Below, piece after piece: positions 8,012-16,982 of a stretch of 64,000 nucleotides of DNA. The position numbers and the translations under genes are program-made. Every line of letters begins with the position of its first letter. Positions within the stretch are counted from its first letter, which is position 1. Under the pieces are notes generated by a model, which worked only from the letters and a program-made list of their open reading frames with translations, searched no databases and had not been told where the DNA came from. The stretch spans positions 1 through 64,000 of the forward strand of contig JAZUQQ010000030.1 in NCBI GenBank assembly GCA_045605765.1, read 5' to 3'. This DNA is from SIG672 sp045605765 (GTDB lineage Bacteria; Bacillota; Clostridia; Oscillospirales; CAG-272).

Positions 8012-10042
8012 ATGAAAAGAAAGATTATTTCACTTGCTTTCTTGAGTGTGCTTTTTGTGTTCAATATTTCATCTATGGCGGTTCTAAGAAGTTTTGCTCT
8101 CACTTCGGAGGAAACTGATGTTTGGGACGGCACCGTGTCAAGTTCTTTCGAATCGGGAAGCGGTACGAAAAATGACCCGTACATAATAAAAACACCCGAA
8201 CAATTTGCATATTTCTCAAAGACGGTGAATGACGGGAACAGTTATGAAGGGGAATATATAAAGCTTGTATGCGATTTGGTTATGAACGATGAGAGCTTCG
8301 TTTTTGAATCTGACAGCGGTCTTGTAAAAGTCACCAACGGTATCGAAAAAATATATATAGGCACCGGAATAAAGGGTGACAAAAGCTCTGCGAACGATGT
8401 GTTTGATAATACGGCGAGTCTGGGCGGAAAATTCTATCTTTCCAATCTTTCTGATAATACCGGAGCTTACTCGGGAAAACTTAATGTTTTTCAACCTATA
8501 GGAAAATTTCAATTTCCTTTTTCGGGTACCTTTGACGGAGGATCATACAGCATTTCCGGACTTTATATCAGAGTTCCTGCCAAGGATCGTATAGGTGTCT
8601 TTGGATATACGGACGGCGCTGATATCTTTGGATTATCCGTAGAAAATTCTTTTATTATGGGTAACTCATACGTTGGGTCGTTGCTTGGCGAAGCCGACTC
8701 TTCCACCGTTAAAAACTGTTATAGCGATGCCGTTGTATGCGGTAATGAAAATGTGGGCGGAATATGCGGGATCCTAACCGGAACCAAATTATCATCCTCT
8801 TTTAACATTGGAACGGTTTGCGCAAACGCTTTTGCAGGCGGTGTTGTGGGTCTCAATATCGGTAATATATGCGATATTTACAATTCGGGTATAGTTTGTG
8901 CAGTTGGAAAAGCCGGAGGATTGGTTGGAAAAAACTGCGGTGTTATAGAAACTGGTTATAGCGCAGGCAAAGTTAATTCAGAGGAGTCGGCAGATCCTAT
9001 TACGATAGCACAGGGCGGAACTGCTAAAAATGTTTTTTACGTGGCGGGATCGGTTCAGGGTAATTCTTCCGGATTTACAGAGGAGCAGATGAGGAACGAG
9101 GCATCGTTCGTCGGATTTGATTTTAATGATAAGTGGGAGATAGGAGTATCCGAGAATTATAATTATCCTACGCTGGTTTCAGTAAAGCATAAAAGCATTG
9201 AGCACCTTTATGATAACGTGTGTGATAGTGTTTGCAATATGTGCGGTCATATTCGTGAAACTAGCCACAATTACCGTACTTCTTGGTCGCGGAGTTCTGA
9301 GTATCATTTCTATGAATGTACAGTTTGTGGAGATGAAACGGAAAAATCCGGCCATATATATGACGATGCTTGCGATAGTATTTGTAACGTATGCGAGTAT
9401 GATAGAAATACTTTCCATAATTACGCTACTGCTTGGAGTTCGGACAAAAACGTTCATTGGCACGAATGTCTCTCTTGCGGAGATAAAAAAGATATTTCAG
9501 ACCATGTTCCCGGCAAAGACGCGACCGCGACGACCGCACAGGTCTGCAAAATATGTCAATATACGATAAAGGAGCCAACAGTTCATAAGCATGCGTTTGT
9601 AGGGGCTTGGAGGCAAGGAGATAACGGGCATTACAAAGAGTGTTCGTGCGGTGAAAAGAGTAGCTCTGAGCCGCACAAATGGAATGACGGCGTGATAACA
9701 GAGGTTCCGAGTGAGAACAATGAAGGAATCAAGACTTTTACTTGTACGCTCTGCTCGGCAGAGAAAATCGAGAAGGTGGATAAGCTTCCAAGCGGAGCGG
9801 ATAATACTGACGGCTCAAATGACGATCAAAACGATACTAATGATGACGAAAATAAAGATGGCAACGAAGAGATAAAACAAGAACAGGACAGCTCAAAGAA
9901 AGATGATTTAAGTGACGAGAACGATAGAGATGGAAGAGAGAACTTGGGCATAGCTATTGGCGTGGCTTCTCTTGGGGTATCACTTGTGAATCTTATTCTT
10001 TTTGCAACCATTATCGTTCTTTTGATCAAAAAGAAAAAATAA
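8012..10042 (+). CDS. Secreted surface protein with GLUG-type repeats and Cys-pair repeats, membrane anchored
   Basis: The 676-residue product begins with a signal peptide (MKRKIISLAFLSVLFVFN). A region starting GSGTKNDPYIIKTPEQFA is typical of bacterial GLUG-containing surface proteins. GLUG-like repeats (NVGGICG, AFAGGVVGLNIG, KAGGLVGKN) run roughly over residues 245-320. A Cys/His-rich stretch (about 390-590) has repeating CDSxCNxC and HxxECxxCGD units that could bind metal or form disulfides. An acidic, low-complexity linker precedes one C-terminal transmembrane helix ending in KKKK. There is no LPxTG motif. Adhesion or glycan contact is a plausible role but is not shown. Confidence 0.8.
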   Translation: MKRKIISLAFLSVLFVFNISSMAVLRSFALTSEETDVWDGTVSSSFESGSGTKNDPYIIKTPEQFAYFSKTVNDGNSYEGEYIKLVCDLVMNDESFVFESDSGLVKVTNGIEKIYIGTGIKGDKSSANDVFDNTASLGGKFYLSNLSDNTGAYSGKLNVFQPIGKFQFPFSGTFDGGSYSISGLYIRVPAKDRIGVFGYTDGADIFGLSVENSFIMGNSYVGSLLGEADSSTVKNCYSDAVVCGNENVGGICGILTGTKLSSSFNIGTVCANAFAGGVVGLNIGNICDIYNSGIVCAVGKAGGLVGKNCGVIETGYSAGKVNSEESADPITIAQGGTAKNVFYVAGSVQGNSSGFTEEQMRNEASFVGFDFNDKWEIGVSENYNYPTLVSVKHKSIEHLYDNVCDSVCNMCGHIRETSHNYRTSWSRSSEYHFYECTVCGDETEKSGHIYDDACDSICNVCEYDRNTFHNYATAWSSDKNVHWHECLSCGDKKDISDHVPGKDATATTAQVCKICQYTIKEPTVHKHAFVGAWRQGDNGHYKECSCGEKSSSEPHKWNDGVITEVPSENNEGIKTFTCTLCSAEKIEKVDKLPSGADNTDGSNDDQNDTNDDENKDGNEEIKQEQDSSKKDDLSDENDRDGRENLGIAIGVASLGVSLVNLILFATIIVLLIKKKK

Positions 10043-10045
10043 TAT

Positions 10046-10078
10046 AACGAGGAGAAGCGTGGCTTTCTCCTCGTTTTT
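10046..10078 (+). terminator. Terminator of the surface-protein gene
   Basis: AACGAGGAGAA pairs perfectly with TTCTCCTCGTT and is followed by TTT. Confidence 0.85.
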
Positions 10079-10081
10079 GTC

Positions 10082-10624
10082 TTAAAGAGAATATTGCATA
10101 TAGACATCTCCGTCAAGGCTTTTCCAGAAAAATGAGTTTCCTTCAAGTGTCATATAGCCATTCCAAGAATTCTCCTTCGGTATGGATACCGAACCCGGAT
10201 TCATATAGATGCATTTTTCCGATTGTTCGCATTTTGGAATATGTGTGTGACCGTGAAGCAGAATGTCTGTGCTTGATATTGGCGGAAGATTAGTTATATT
10301 AAATTTGTGTCCGTGCGTGATGAATACTATGCGGTCTTCAATTGGAATTATGGCATATTCTGCCAGTATAGGAAAATCGAGAACCATCTGATCTACTTCC
10401 GTGTCACAGTTTCCACGAACGCAAAGAAGCTTATCTTTCATTGCGTTAAGCATTTGAATGATCTTTTTGGGATCGTATTCCAAGGGAAGATCATTTCTAG
10501 GACCGTGATAAAGAATATCTCCGAGAAGGATCATTCTGTCGGCTTTTTCTTTTTCAAAAGCTGATAGTAGTTTTTGGCAATAATACGCCGAGCCGTGTAT
10601 GTCGGAGGCTATGATAAATTTCAT
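10082..10624 (-). CDS. yfcE: YfcE/MJ0936-family metallophosphoesterase
   Basis: This small cytoplasmic calcineurin-like phosphodiesterase (180 residues) carries all the metal-binding blocks in order: SDIHG (about 8-12), GDILYHG, RGNCD, THGH and GHTHIPK, followed by NPGS. The length and the NPGSVSIPKE motif fit the YfcE subgroup. The physiological substrate of these enzymes is poorly known. The gene has its own promoter and converges with the upstream surface-protein gene. Confidence 0.88.
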   Translation of the reverse strand: MKFIIASDIHGSAYYCQKLLSAFEKEKADRMILLGDILYHGPRNDLPLEYDPKKIIQMLNAMKDKLLCVRGNCDTEVDQMVLDFPILAEYAIIPIEDRIVFITHGHKFNITNLPPISSTDILLHGHTHIPKCEQSEKCIYMNPGSVSIPKENSWNGYMTLEGNSFFWKSLDGDVYMQYSL

Positions 10625-10660
10625 ATTTTAACTACCTTTCAAAGGAAGATGTGTTCCTTG

Positions 10661-10689
10661 ATTTTATCATATTCGGCTGAAAATGTCAA
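10661..10689 (-). promoter_or_regulatory. Promoter of yfcE-like gene
   Basis: On the minus strand TTGACA (10689-10684) and TAAAAT (10666-10661) are 17 bp apart, 37 bp upstream of the start codon. Confidence 0.7.
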
Positions 10690-10842
10690 TATATGTTTTC
10701 GGATAAGGAACAGGTGTTTTACTATGTGTATTTTACAGAAATAGTTGTGTGAGATCGTGGTACCGGAAAAGTGCAAAAATCTCAAAAAGATATTTCATTA
10801 ACAAAAAGTTTTATTTTATTTTTAAATGTTCTTCCCATTCTG

Positions 10843-10871
10843 TTGACATATATGAAGTAAAATGATATAAT
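10843..10871 (+). promoter_or_regulatory. Promoter of the transketolase operon
   Basis: Perfect TTGACA (10843-10848) and TATAAT (10866-10871) elements are 17 bp apart, leaving a leader of about 100 nt before the start. Confidence 0.85.
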
Positions 10872-10894
10872 ATTACGTAAAACATACTGGTAAT

Positions 10895-10933
10895 GCAAAT
10901 GTATCCTTGGTAGATTCTCCCCAAGGGTTTTGC
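10895..10933 (+). promoter_or_regulatory. Hairpin in the transketolase leader
   Basis: GCAAA/TTTTGC and CCTTGG/CCAAGG can pair as one interrupted hairpin midway between promoter and start codon. The following T-run is short. No TPP-riboswitch motifs were found. The function is unknown; attenuation is possible. Confidence 0.35.
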
Positions 10934-10976
10934 TCGGAAAATTGCAATGACAGGAAATTGAAAGGAAACTGTAACA

Positions 10977-11813
10977 ATGACTACAAAAGAACTTGCACTC
11001 GTTGCGGCAAAAGCAAGAAAACTTTGTGTCGAAGCAGTATTCAGAGCTGCTTCGGGACATCCTGGTGGCGCACTGTCCTCGGCTGACATTATGACAACGC
11101 TTTATTTTGAGAGAATGAGAGTCGATCCCAAGAATCCGAAATGGGCTGACAGAGACCGTTTCGTTCTTTCCAAGGGTCATAGCTCTCCCGGACTTTACGG
11201 AGTGCTTGCTCTTCGTGGCTTTTTTTCCGAAGAAGATGTAAAGATGTTCAGGAGTATTGAAAGCCATATGTCCGGACACGCAGAAATGCGCAAGATAAAC
11301 GGAATAGATATGTCCACAGGATCGCTTGGACAGGGAATTTCTGCCGCAGTAGGTATGGCGATGGCAGGAAAGCTTGACAAGAAGGATTACCGCGTTTATG
11401 CGCTTCTTGGAGACGGCGAGATCGAAGAGGGACAGGTGTGGGAGGCTATGATGGCGGGAGCAAAGTATAAGCTCGATAACCTATGCGCCTTCGTTGACGT
11501 AAATGGACTTCAAATCGACGGACCTACCTCGGTAGTAATGCCTTCTGAGCCGCTCGATCAGAAATTCGCTTCATTTGGTTGGAATGTTATAAAAATAGAC
11601 GGTCATAACTTCGATGAAATAATCTCAGCACTCGATGAGGCTCAGGAGTGTAAGGGTAAACCCACGATGATCCTTGCAAAGACTACCAAGGGTAAGGGCG
11701 TATCTTTTATGGAAAATAGTGTCTCGTGGCATGGAAAAGCACCTAATGCAGACGAATACGAAATAGCAGTCAAAGATATTGACAAAATAATTTCCGAGTT
11801 GGAGGGCAAATGA
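10977..11813 (+). CDS. Transketolase, N-terminal (TPP-binding) subunit
   Basis: This is the N-terminal half of a split transketolase (278 residues), which transfers two-carbon ketol units in the pentose phosphate pathway. It contains the substrate/TPP residues in SGHPGGALSSADI, SKGHSSPGLYG and STGSLGQGISAAVGMA, and the TPP-binding GDGEIEEGQVWEA followed by NGLQIDG. The C-terminal subunit starts one base after its stop. The split form is common in Clostridia and archaea. Confidence 0.95.
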   Translation: MTTKELALVAAKARKLCVEAVFRAASGHPGGALSSADIMTTLYFERMRVDPKNPKWADRDRFVLSKGHSSPGLYGVLALRGFFSEEDVKMFRSIESHMSGHAEMRKINGIDMSTGSLGQGISAAVGMAMAGKLDKKDYRVYALLGDGEIEEGQVWEAMMAGAKYKLDNLCAFVDVNGLQIDGPTSVVMPSEPLDQKFASFGWNVIKIDGHNFDEIISALDEAQECKGKPTMILAKTTKGKGVSFMENSVSWHGKAPNADEYEIAVKDIDKIISELEGK

Positions 11814-11814
11814 A

Positions 11815-12762
11815 ATGGCAGATAAGATAGCAACCAGAGAAGCATACGGAAAGGCACTCGTCGCCCTTGCGGAAAAATATCCGAACTATTTAGTTCTTGA
11901 CGCAGACCTCGCCGAAGCTACCAAAACGATAGCATTCTCCAAGGCGTATCCTGATAGATTTTTTGATATGGGTATTGCAGAGGCTAATATGGTAGGCGTT
12001 GCGGCAGGACTTTCGACCTGTGGAAAGAAGGTCTTTGCAAACTCCTTTGCCATGTTTGCGGCGGGCAGAGCATTTGAACAGGTAAGAAACTCGGTAGCAT
12101 ATCCCGCGCTTAACGTTGCAGTCGTTGGTTCTCACGGCGGGCTTTCAGTAGGCGAGGACGGAGCTACCCATCAGTGCTGTGAGGACATTGCTCTTATGCG
12201 TACTCTCCCCGGAATGACGGTCATAGTGCCTTGCGATGCAAACGAGATGACTCTGGCAGTCGAGGCGATTCTTAATCACGACGGTCCCGTTTATCTGCGT
12301 CTCGGCAGACTTGCCGTTGACGTAGTTACCGACAGCGTTCCTAACTATAAGTTTAAGATCGGAAAGGGATGTACCCTTAAAGAGGGAAGCGACGTTACCG
12401 TAGTAGCTACGGGTATGATGGTTCAAATGGCTCTTGAAGCCGCCGAAAAGCTCGCCAAAGAGGGAATATCGGTGAGAGTTATTGATATGCATACGATAAA
12501 GCCGCTCGATACAGAGATACTTCTAAAAGCGGCAAAGGAAACGGGTGCTATTGTTACCACCGAGGAGCATAGCGTTATCGGCGGACTCGGAGCGGCAGTA
12601 TGTGAATATCTTGCAGAGGCTTGTCCCGTTCCCGTTATACGTCACGGAGTAAACGATGAATTCGGACGCTCGGGAAAAGCGGCGCTCGTGCTTGAAAAGT
12701 ACGGACTTACCGCCGACTCGATCGCAGATAAATGCAGAAAAGCGATCGCGCTGAAAAAATAA
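11815..12762 (+). CDS. Transketolase, C-terminal (pyrimidine-binding) subunit
   Basis: The 315-residue partner of the preceding gene carries the pyrimidine-binding domain (DADLAEATKT, DMGIAEANMVGVAAGLS, the latter with the catalytic Glu) and the C-terminal transketolase domain (VIDMHTIKPLD, TTEEHSVIGGLG). The two proteins form one active enzyme. It overlaps the translation context of the first subunit (TGA, then ATG one base later) and ends at a strong terminator. Confidence 0.95.
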   Translation: MADKIATREAYGKALVALAEKYPNYLVLDADLAEATKTIAFSKAYPDRFFDMGIAEANMVGVAAGLSTCGKKVFANSFAMFAAGRAFEQVRNSVAYPALNVAVVGSHGGLSVGEDGATHQCCEDIALMRTLPGMTVIVPCDANEMTLAVEAILNHDGPVYLRLGRLAVDVVTDSVPNYKFKIGKGCTLKEGSDVTVVATGMMVQMALEAAEKLAKEGISVRVIDMHTIKPLDTEILLKAAKETGAIVTTEEHSVIGGLGAAVCEYLAEACPVPVIRHGVNDEFGRSGKAALVLEKYGLTADSIADKCRKAIALKK

Positions 12763-12769
12763 ATGAAAT

Positions 12770-12802
12770 AAGACCACCGATCAATCGGTGGTCTTGATTT
12801 TT
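12770..12802 (+). terminator. Terminator between tkt and the ior operon
   Basis: AAGACCACCGA pairs perfectly with TCGGTGGTCTT, followed by GATTTTT. The minus-strand reading also ends T-rich, so it may serve both converging operons. Confidence 0.8.
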
Positions 12803-13028
12803 AGTGATGATAATCACGCATTTTAAAGGTGTATTGTCTGAATTTGAGCATATATGCGTGATGCTCTTTGTCAGTTAGTTTACCTTGTGCGTAAAGTTCC
12901 CCAGTTCGCTTTTCGAGTTTAAGTCTCGATGCGTGAGCAAGATCCTTGTAATTGTTCATAAGATACTGATCAATATCGTTTATTATAAGGTCAAGCTCTT
13001 TTATCGCTTTTGATTTAAAGAAAAACAT
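12801..13028 (-). CDS. Small hypothetical protein linked to iorB
   Basis: This 75-residue protein is charged and predicted largely helical, with no signal peptide or membrane segment and no family I recognise. Its ATG overlaps the iorB stop by one base (TAATG), so it is translationally coupled to the indolepyruvate oxidoreductase genes. That linkage suggests, but does not show, a role with that enzyme. It ends in an RDYHH tail. Confidence 0.65.
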   Translation of the reverse strand: MFFFKSKAIKELDLIINDIDQYLMNNYKDLAHASRLKLEKRTGELYAQGKLTDKEHHAYMLKFRQYTFKMRDYHH

Positions 13029-13600
13029 TATGCGTTGTATCCGAGAGCAAAGGCTTTCTTGTTCATCTCAACAAACTTGGGTGCGACCGTGTTCTCGATA
13101 GCGGATATCCACTTTTCGTAGGGAATATCGAAATATTTTGCAAGTCTGCCCATAAGCACGATATTGACTGCCTTGGAGGAGCCTGCCTCGCTTGCGAGTG
13201 AGAGTGCATCAAGCGCGTCCGGACTTATTCCGAGAGAGTCGAGCTTTTCGAGTGCATCGTGAGGATATTCGGAGACTCCCGTTATTACAGGCATGGGATC
13301 GATCTCCTGAGTGTTTACTATGATCTTACCGCCGTCTTTTAAGTATGCCGCCCATCTTGCAGCTTCGATCTTTTCGAAAGAAACGATGAAATCCGCTTCT
13401 TTTTCGCATATAATGGGCGAATATACCTTTTCGCCGAATTTAACGTATGTAATAACGCTTCCGCCGCGCTGGCTCATTCCGTGAACCTCGGAAACCTTTA
13501 CGTCGTACCCCTCGTCAACGAGGAGTCTACCGAGAAGCTTACTTGCAAGAAGCGATCCCTGACCTCCGACACCTGAAATTATAATATTAGTAGTTTTCAT
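13028..13600 (-). CDS. iorB: Indolepyruvate:ferredoxin oxidoreductase, beta subunit
   Basis: This is the gamma-type domain subunit (190 residues) of the enzyme that oxidatively decarboxylates aryl pyruvates from aromatic amino acids, passing electrons to ferredoxin. The N-terminal NIIISGVGGQGSLLASKLLG and VSEVHGMSQRGGSV are characteristic. It lies 27 bp downstream of iorA in the same operon and overlaps the next small gene by one base. Confidence 0.93.
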   Translation of the reverse strand: MKTTNIIISGVGGQGSLLASKLLGRLLVDEGYDVKVSEVHGMSQRGGSVITYVKFGEKVYSPIICEKEADFIVSFEKIEAARWAAYLKDGGKIIVNTQEIDPMPVITGVSEYPHDALEKLDSLGISPDALDALSLASEAGSSKAVNIVLMGRLAKYFDIPYEKWISAIENTVAPKFVEMNKKAFALGYNA

Positions 13601-13627
13601 ATCTGTTACTTTCCTTTCTGTCGAAGA

Positions 13628-15343
13628 TCAGTTGATAGCGTCAAACGCGCAAAGCTGAGTGCATACGCCGCAACCAACACAAAGGGTGTTATCAATTACA
13701 GCCTTGCCGTTCTTCATACTGATGGCAGGGCAACCGAGTCGCATACAGCTCTTGCAGGAGCGGCACTTGTCGGCGTCAACTATTACGGGATCCTTGGGTT
13801 TTACGTATTTGAGGAGTACGCAAGGACGGCGAGAGATGATGACCGAGGGCTCGTCTGCGGAGAGCTCCTCCTTAATAGCACTGTCACACGCTTTAAGATC
13901 GTAGGGATCGACTACGCGAACACGATTTATTCCGACCGCGTGGCAGAGCGTTTCAAGATCTATCTTGCTTGCAGGATCGCCCTTGATGTTGTATCCGGTC
14001 GTCGGGTTTTGCTGATGTCCGGTCATTCCGGTAATCGAGTTGTCAAGAATGATTACGGTCGAATTAGATCCGTTATATGCGATGTTTACAAGTCCGGTGA
14101 TTCCTGAGTGAATAAAGGTGGAATCGCCGATTACGGCAACGCATTTTCCGTCAAAGCCTGCTTTGTTGAAGCCGTGAAGACCGGAAACTGATGCACCCAT
14201 ACAAAGAGTAGAATCGAGCGCGTTGAGCGGAGCCTGGGCGCCGAGAGTGTAGCATCCAATGTCTCCGAGAACGGTTATCTTGTTCTTTGCAAGAATGTAG
14301 AACATACCTCTGTGAGGGCAGCCTGCACACATAACGGGCGGACGGACGGGAACGTTCGGGAGCTCTGATGAAACACCTGATACATCTGCTCCGAGTGCCT
14401 TTGCGATAATAGTCTGTGAAAATTCTCCGATAGGGGAGAAAAGTGATTTTCCTTCTACGATGAGTCCAAGACATTTGCAGAATTCTTCAATAACCGGATC
14501 TAGCTCCTCGATAACGATGAGTCTGTCGACCTTCGATGCAAAATCCTTTATCATCTTGGGTGGAAGGGGATTTATCATTCCCAGTTTGAGTACCGAGTAT
14601 TTGTCGCCAAATACCTCTTTTACGTATTGATAAGAGGTTCCGGAGGTTATAATTCCTATTGAGGAGTCGCCGTATTCAACGGTATTTAGTGGTGAGGTCT
14701 CTGCATATTCTGCGAGCTTCTTCGTGCGCTCCTCTACGAATGGGTGGCGGAGCTTTGCATAAGCAGGCATCATTATGTATTTCTGAGGCTTTTTCTCGTA
14801 AGGAGGTAGTGTTCGCTCGGCTCTCTCGCAAAGCTCGGTTATGCTTTGGGAATGGGCTATTCTTGTGCACATTCTTATCATTACGGGAGTGTCGAACTGC
14901 TCTGAAATGTCAAATGCAAGCTTTGCAAAATTCTTCGCTTCTGACGAATCTGCGGGCTCGAGCATCGGTACCTTGGAAGCGATCGCGTATCTGCGCGAAT
15001 CCTGCTCGTTCTGCGAGGAGTGCATTCCGGGGTCGTCAGCAACGCAGATAACTAGACCGCCGTTTACACCCGTGTACGAGAGAGTAAAGAGCGGGTCTGC
15101 CGCTACGTTCATACCAACGTGCTTCATTGCACAGGCGGCACGTGCACCTGCGAGAGATGCGCCGAACGCGGTTTCAAGGGCGACTTTTTCGTTTGGCGCC
15201 CATTCGCAGTATATTTCATTGTATTTTGCGGCAAATTCTGTGATCTCGGTTGAGGGAGTGCCGGGATAGCTCGATATTACCGAGCAGGAGGCTTCCCAAA
15301 GACCTCTCGCAAGGGCTTCGTTTCCTATTAAAAGTTTTTTCAT
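13628..15343 (-). CDS. iorA: Indolepyruvate:ferredoxin oxidoreductase, alpha subunit
   Basis: The 571-residue subunit contains a pyrimidine-binding domain (SSYPGTPSTEI), a TPP-binding domain with GDIGCYTLG and GDSTFIHSGITGL, and a C-terminal ferredoxin-like domain. The latter has two clusters, CRSCKSCMRLGCP and CVGCGVCTQLC. Together with IorB it makes aryl-acetyl-CoA and reduced ferredoxin from aryl pyruvates. The length fits the subgroup with fused ferredoxin. It is the first gene of a three-gene minus-strand operon. Confidence 0.95.
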   Translation of the reverse strand: MKKLLIGNEALARGLWEASCSVISSYPGTPSTEITEFAAKYNEIYCEWAPNEKVALETAFGASLAGARAACAMKHVGMNVAADPLFTLSYTGVNGGLVICVADDPGMHSSQNEQDSRRYAIASKVPMLEPADSSEAKNFAKLAFDISEQFDTPVMIRMCTRIAHSQSITELCERAERTLPPYEKKPQKYIMMPAYAKLRHPFVEERTKKLAEYAETSPLNTVEYGDSSIGIITSGTSYQYVKEVFGDKYSVLKLGMINPLPPKMIKDFASKVDRLIVIEELDPVIEEFCKCLGLIVEGKSLFSPIGEFSQTIIAKALGADVSGVSSELPNVPVRPPVMCAGCPHRGMFYILAKNKITVLGDIGCYTLGAQAPLNALDSTLCMGASVSGLHGFNKAGFDGKCVAVIGDSTFIHSGITGLVNIAYNGSNSTVIILDNSITGMTGHQQNPTTGYNIKGDPASKIDLETLCHAVGINRVRVVDPYDLKACDSAIKEELSADEPSVIISRRPCVLLKYVKPKDPVIVDADKCRSCKSCMRLGCPAISMKNGKAVIDNTLCVGCGVCTQLCAFDAIN

Positions 15344-15425
15344 AGTGATTTATCGGAATAAAATTCCTGTCCTTTCTGCCTTGCGGCGTTTCGTTTAATA
15401 TTTTAAATTGTCAAAGTAAAAGCTA

Positions 15426-15454
15426 TTGACAAAAAGATTTTAAGTTGTTATAAT
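15426..15454 (+). promoter_or_regulatory. Promoter of the amidohydrolase gene
   Basis: Perfect TTGACA (15426-15431) and TATAAT (15449-15454) are 17 bp apart, about 37 bp before the start. Confidence 0.8.
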
Positions 15455-15491
15455 TATAAAAGAACTTTGAGAGCTTGAAGGCGAAACTGTA

Positions 15492-16307
15492 ATGATAATT
15501 GATTTTCATACTCATATTTTTCCCGACCGTATAGCAGAGAAAACTATCAAAATGCTATCTGAAAAGGCGGGATTTCCGAATTATCTAGATGCAAGAGCCG
15601 AGAGTCTTCTTTCGTCGATGAAGTCAGGCGGCATAGATAAATCGGTTCTGCTTCCCGCACTGACTGCACCTAAGCAGTTTGATTCGGTTAACCGATATAC
15701 GCTTGAAACTGCCGGGGCGAGCGAGGGAAGACTGATACCGTTCGGTGGGATACACCCAGACTGCGACGACGTTTCACAAAAGATAAAATTTCTCGCAGAT
15801 AGCGGATTTTACGGAATAAAGCTTCACCCTGACTATCAGGCTACCTATATCGACGATGAAAAGTATGTAAATATTATAACGCTTGCCGTAAAAAACGGAA
15901 TTGCAGTAACGATACACGCCGGAGTTGACTGTGGACTGCCGGATCCTGTGCACTGTCCGCCTGAACGCTCCTGCAAAATGCTCGAAAGAGTTTTTGCGGC
16001 AACGCAGGGATACGAAAAGAAAATCGTGCTTGCTCATATGGGCGGTTATATGCAGGGAGAGGACGTGCTTTCTCTTTTGTGCGGGGCAGATGTCTTTTTC
16101 GATACGGGATTTACGCTTTTCGAAAAGGATATAGAGATGACGCGCAAAATAATAGAAAGGCATGGCGCGGACAATGTTTTGTTCGCTACCGATTCTCCGT
16201 GGGCTCCTCAGAGTGATTACCTAGAAGCGCTTAAAAATCTCGAGCTTGGTGAGAGCAATACTAAAAGGATACTCGGCGGAAATGCCGCGAAGCTTCTCGG
16301 CTTGTAA
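15492..16307 (+). CDS. Amidohydrolase-2 family metal-dependent hydrolase
   Basis: The 271-residue TIM-barrel protein has the family metal ligands: FHTHIF near residue 4-9, GIKLHPDYQ, TIHAGVD, LAHMGG and the C-terminal ATDSPW Asp. This matches the PF04909 (ACMSD-like) hydrolases and decarboxylases. The substrate cannot be read from sequence. It is a single gene with its own promoter, divergent from iorA. Confidence 0.8.
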   Translation: MIIDFHTHIFPDRIAEKTIKMLSEKAGFPNYLDARAESLLSSMKSGGIDKSVLLPALTAPKQFDSVNRYTLETAGASEGRLIPFGGIHPDCDDVSQKIKFLADSGFYGIKLHPDYQATYIDDEKYVNIITLAVKNGIAVTIHAGVDCGLPDPVHCPPERSCKMLERVFAATQGYEKKIVLAHMGGYMQGEDVLSLLCGADVFFDTGFTLFEKDIEMTRKIIERHGADNVLFATDSPWAPQSDYLEALKNLELGESNTKRILGGNAAKLLGL

Positions 16308-16426
16308 AAATCATTTACCATTATAACAGAGATCAACGTGAATTTCAATAGTTTTTAAATAAAAACCGCATATTTTGCGATGTTAAAATATAGCAAATAC
16401 AAATAAAAGCAAGGATGGTTTATAAA

Positions 16427-16726
16427 ATGTTAAGTCAACACAAGGAAAGAGATACGACACTTCTTTTCAAAACGCTCGCAAAGCTCAAAAATGAGGAGGA
16501 ATTCCGTATGTTTTTCGAGGATCTGTGCACGTATAAAGAGATTGAGCAGATGACACAGCGTCTTGAAAGCGCGTGTTATCTTCTTGACGGAGAAACATAC
16601 TCTTATATAATTGACGAGACTAAGATCTCGTCGGCAACGCTTAGCCGTATTTCGAGATGTATCCAACACGGAAGCGGAGGATATAATAAGCTTTTAGTTG
16701 ATATCCGCGAAGAAGAGGACGATTAA
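16427..16726 (+). CDS. YerC/TrpR-type DNA-binding protein
   Basis: The 99-residue product matches the YerC/YecD subgroup of the Trp repressor fold: FFEDLCTYKEIEQMTQRLE followed by the recognition region ISSATLSRISRCIQHGSGGY. I placed the start at 16427 rather than the in-frame ATG at 16415, because AAGGA directly abuts the upstream ATG and would leave it no spacer. The regulated genes are unknown. A tRNA gene follows closely. Confidence 0.85.
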   Translation: MLSQHKERDTTLLFKTLAKLKNEEEFRMFFEDLCTYKEIEQMTQRLESACYLLDGETYSYIIDETKISSATLSRISRCIQHGSGGYNKLLVDIREEEDD

Positions 16727-16732
16727 TAGGTA

Positions 16733-16760
16733 ATCGACAGCCGCTAAAAATGGCTGTCGA
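16733..16760 (+). terminator. Possible terminator after the YerC gene
   Basis: ATCGACAGCC pairs perfectly with GGCTGTCGAT, but no clear T-run follows. It could instead be a processing site ahead of the tRNA. Confidence 0.4.
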
Positions 16761-16769
16761 TGTAAATTT

Positions 16770-16843
16770 CTGCTCGTAGCGTAGCTGGATAACGCACAAG
16801 ACTCCGACTCTTGAGATCGCAGGTTCAAATCCTGTCGGGCAGG
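16770..16843 (+). tRNA. tRNA-Arg (anticodon CCG)
   Basis: The 74-nt cloverleaf has acceptor CTGCTCG pairing with CGGGCAG, D-stem GCGT/ACGC, and anticodon stem CAAGA/TCTTG closing the loop CTCCGAC (anticodon CCG). The T-arm is GCAGG-TTCAAAT-CCTGT, with discriminator G. CCA is not encoded. A strong terminator follows. Confidence 0.9.
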
Positions 16844-16847
16844 TGAA

Positions 16848-16885
16848 AAACACGGATACGGAGATGCCGTATCCGTGTTTTTTTC
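16848..16885 (+). terminator. Terminator of tRNA-Arg(CCG)
   Basis: AACACGGATACGG pairs perfectly with CCGTATCCGTGTT across a 5-nt loop and is followed by a run of T. Confidence 0.9.
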
Positions 16886-16982
16886 TCTTACTTCAAAATG
16901 AAAAATCTCGCAATTTCGCGAAGCGAATTTGCTAATTTGCGCAAAGTGGGTAAACGATAAAGGTGAACGTAGGCGCAAATTT

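Noticed and set aside
15344..15440. A second, minus-strand promoter for iorA
   Set aside because: TTGACA-like strings exist but no -10 element at acceptable spacing could be found with confidence.
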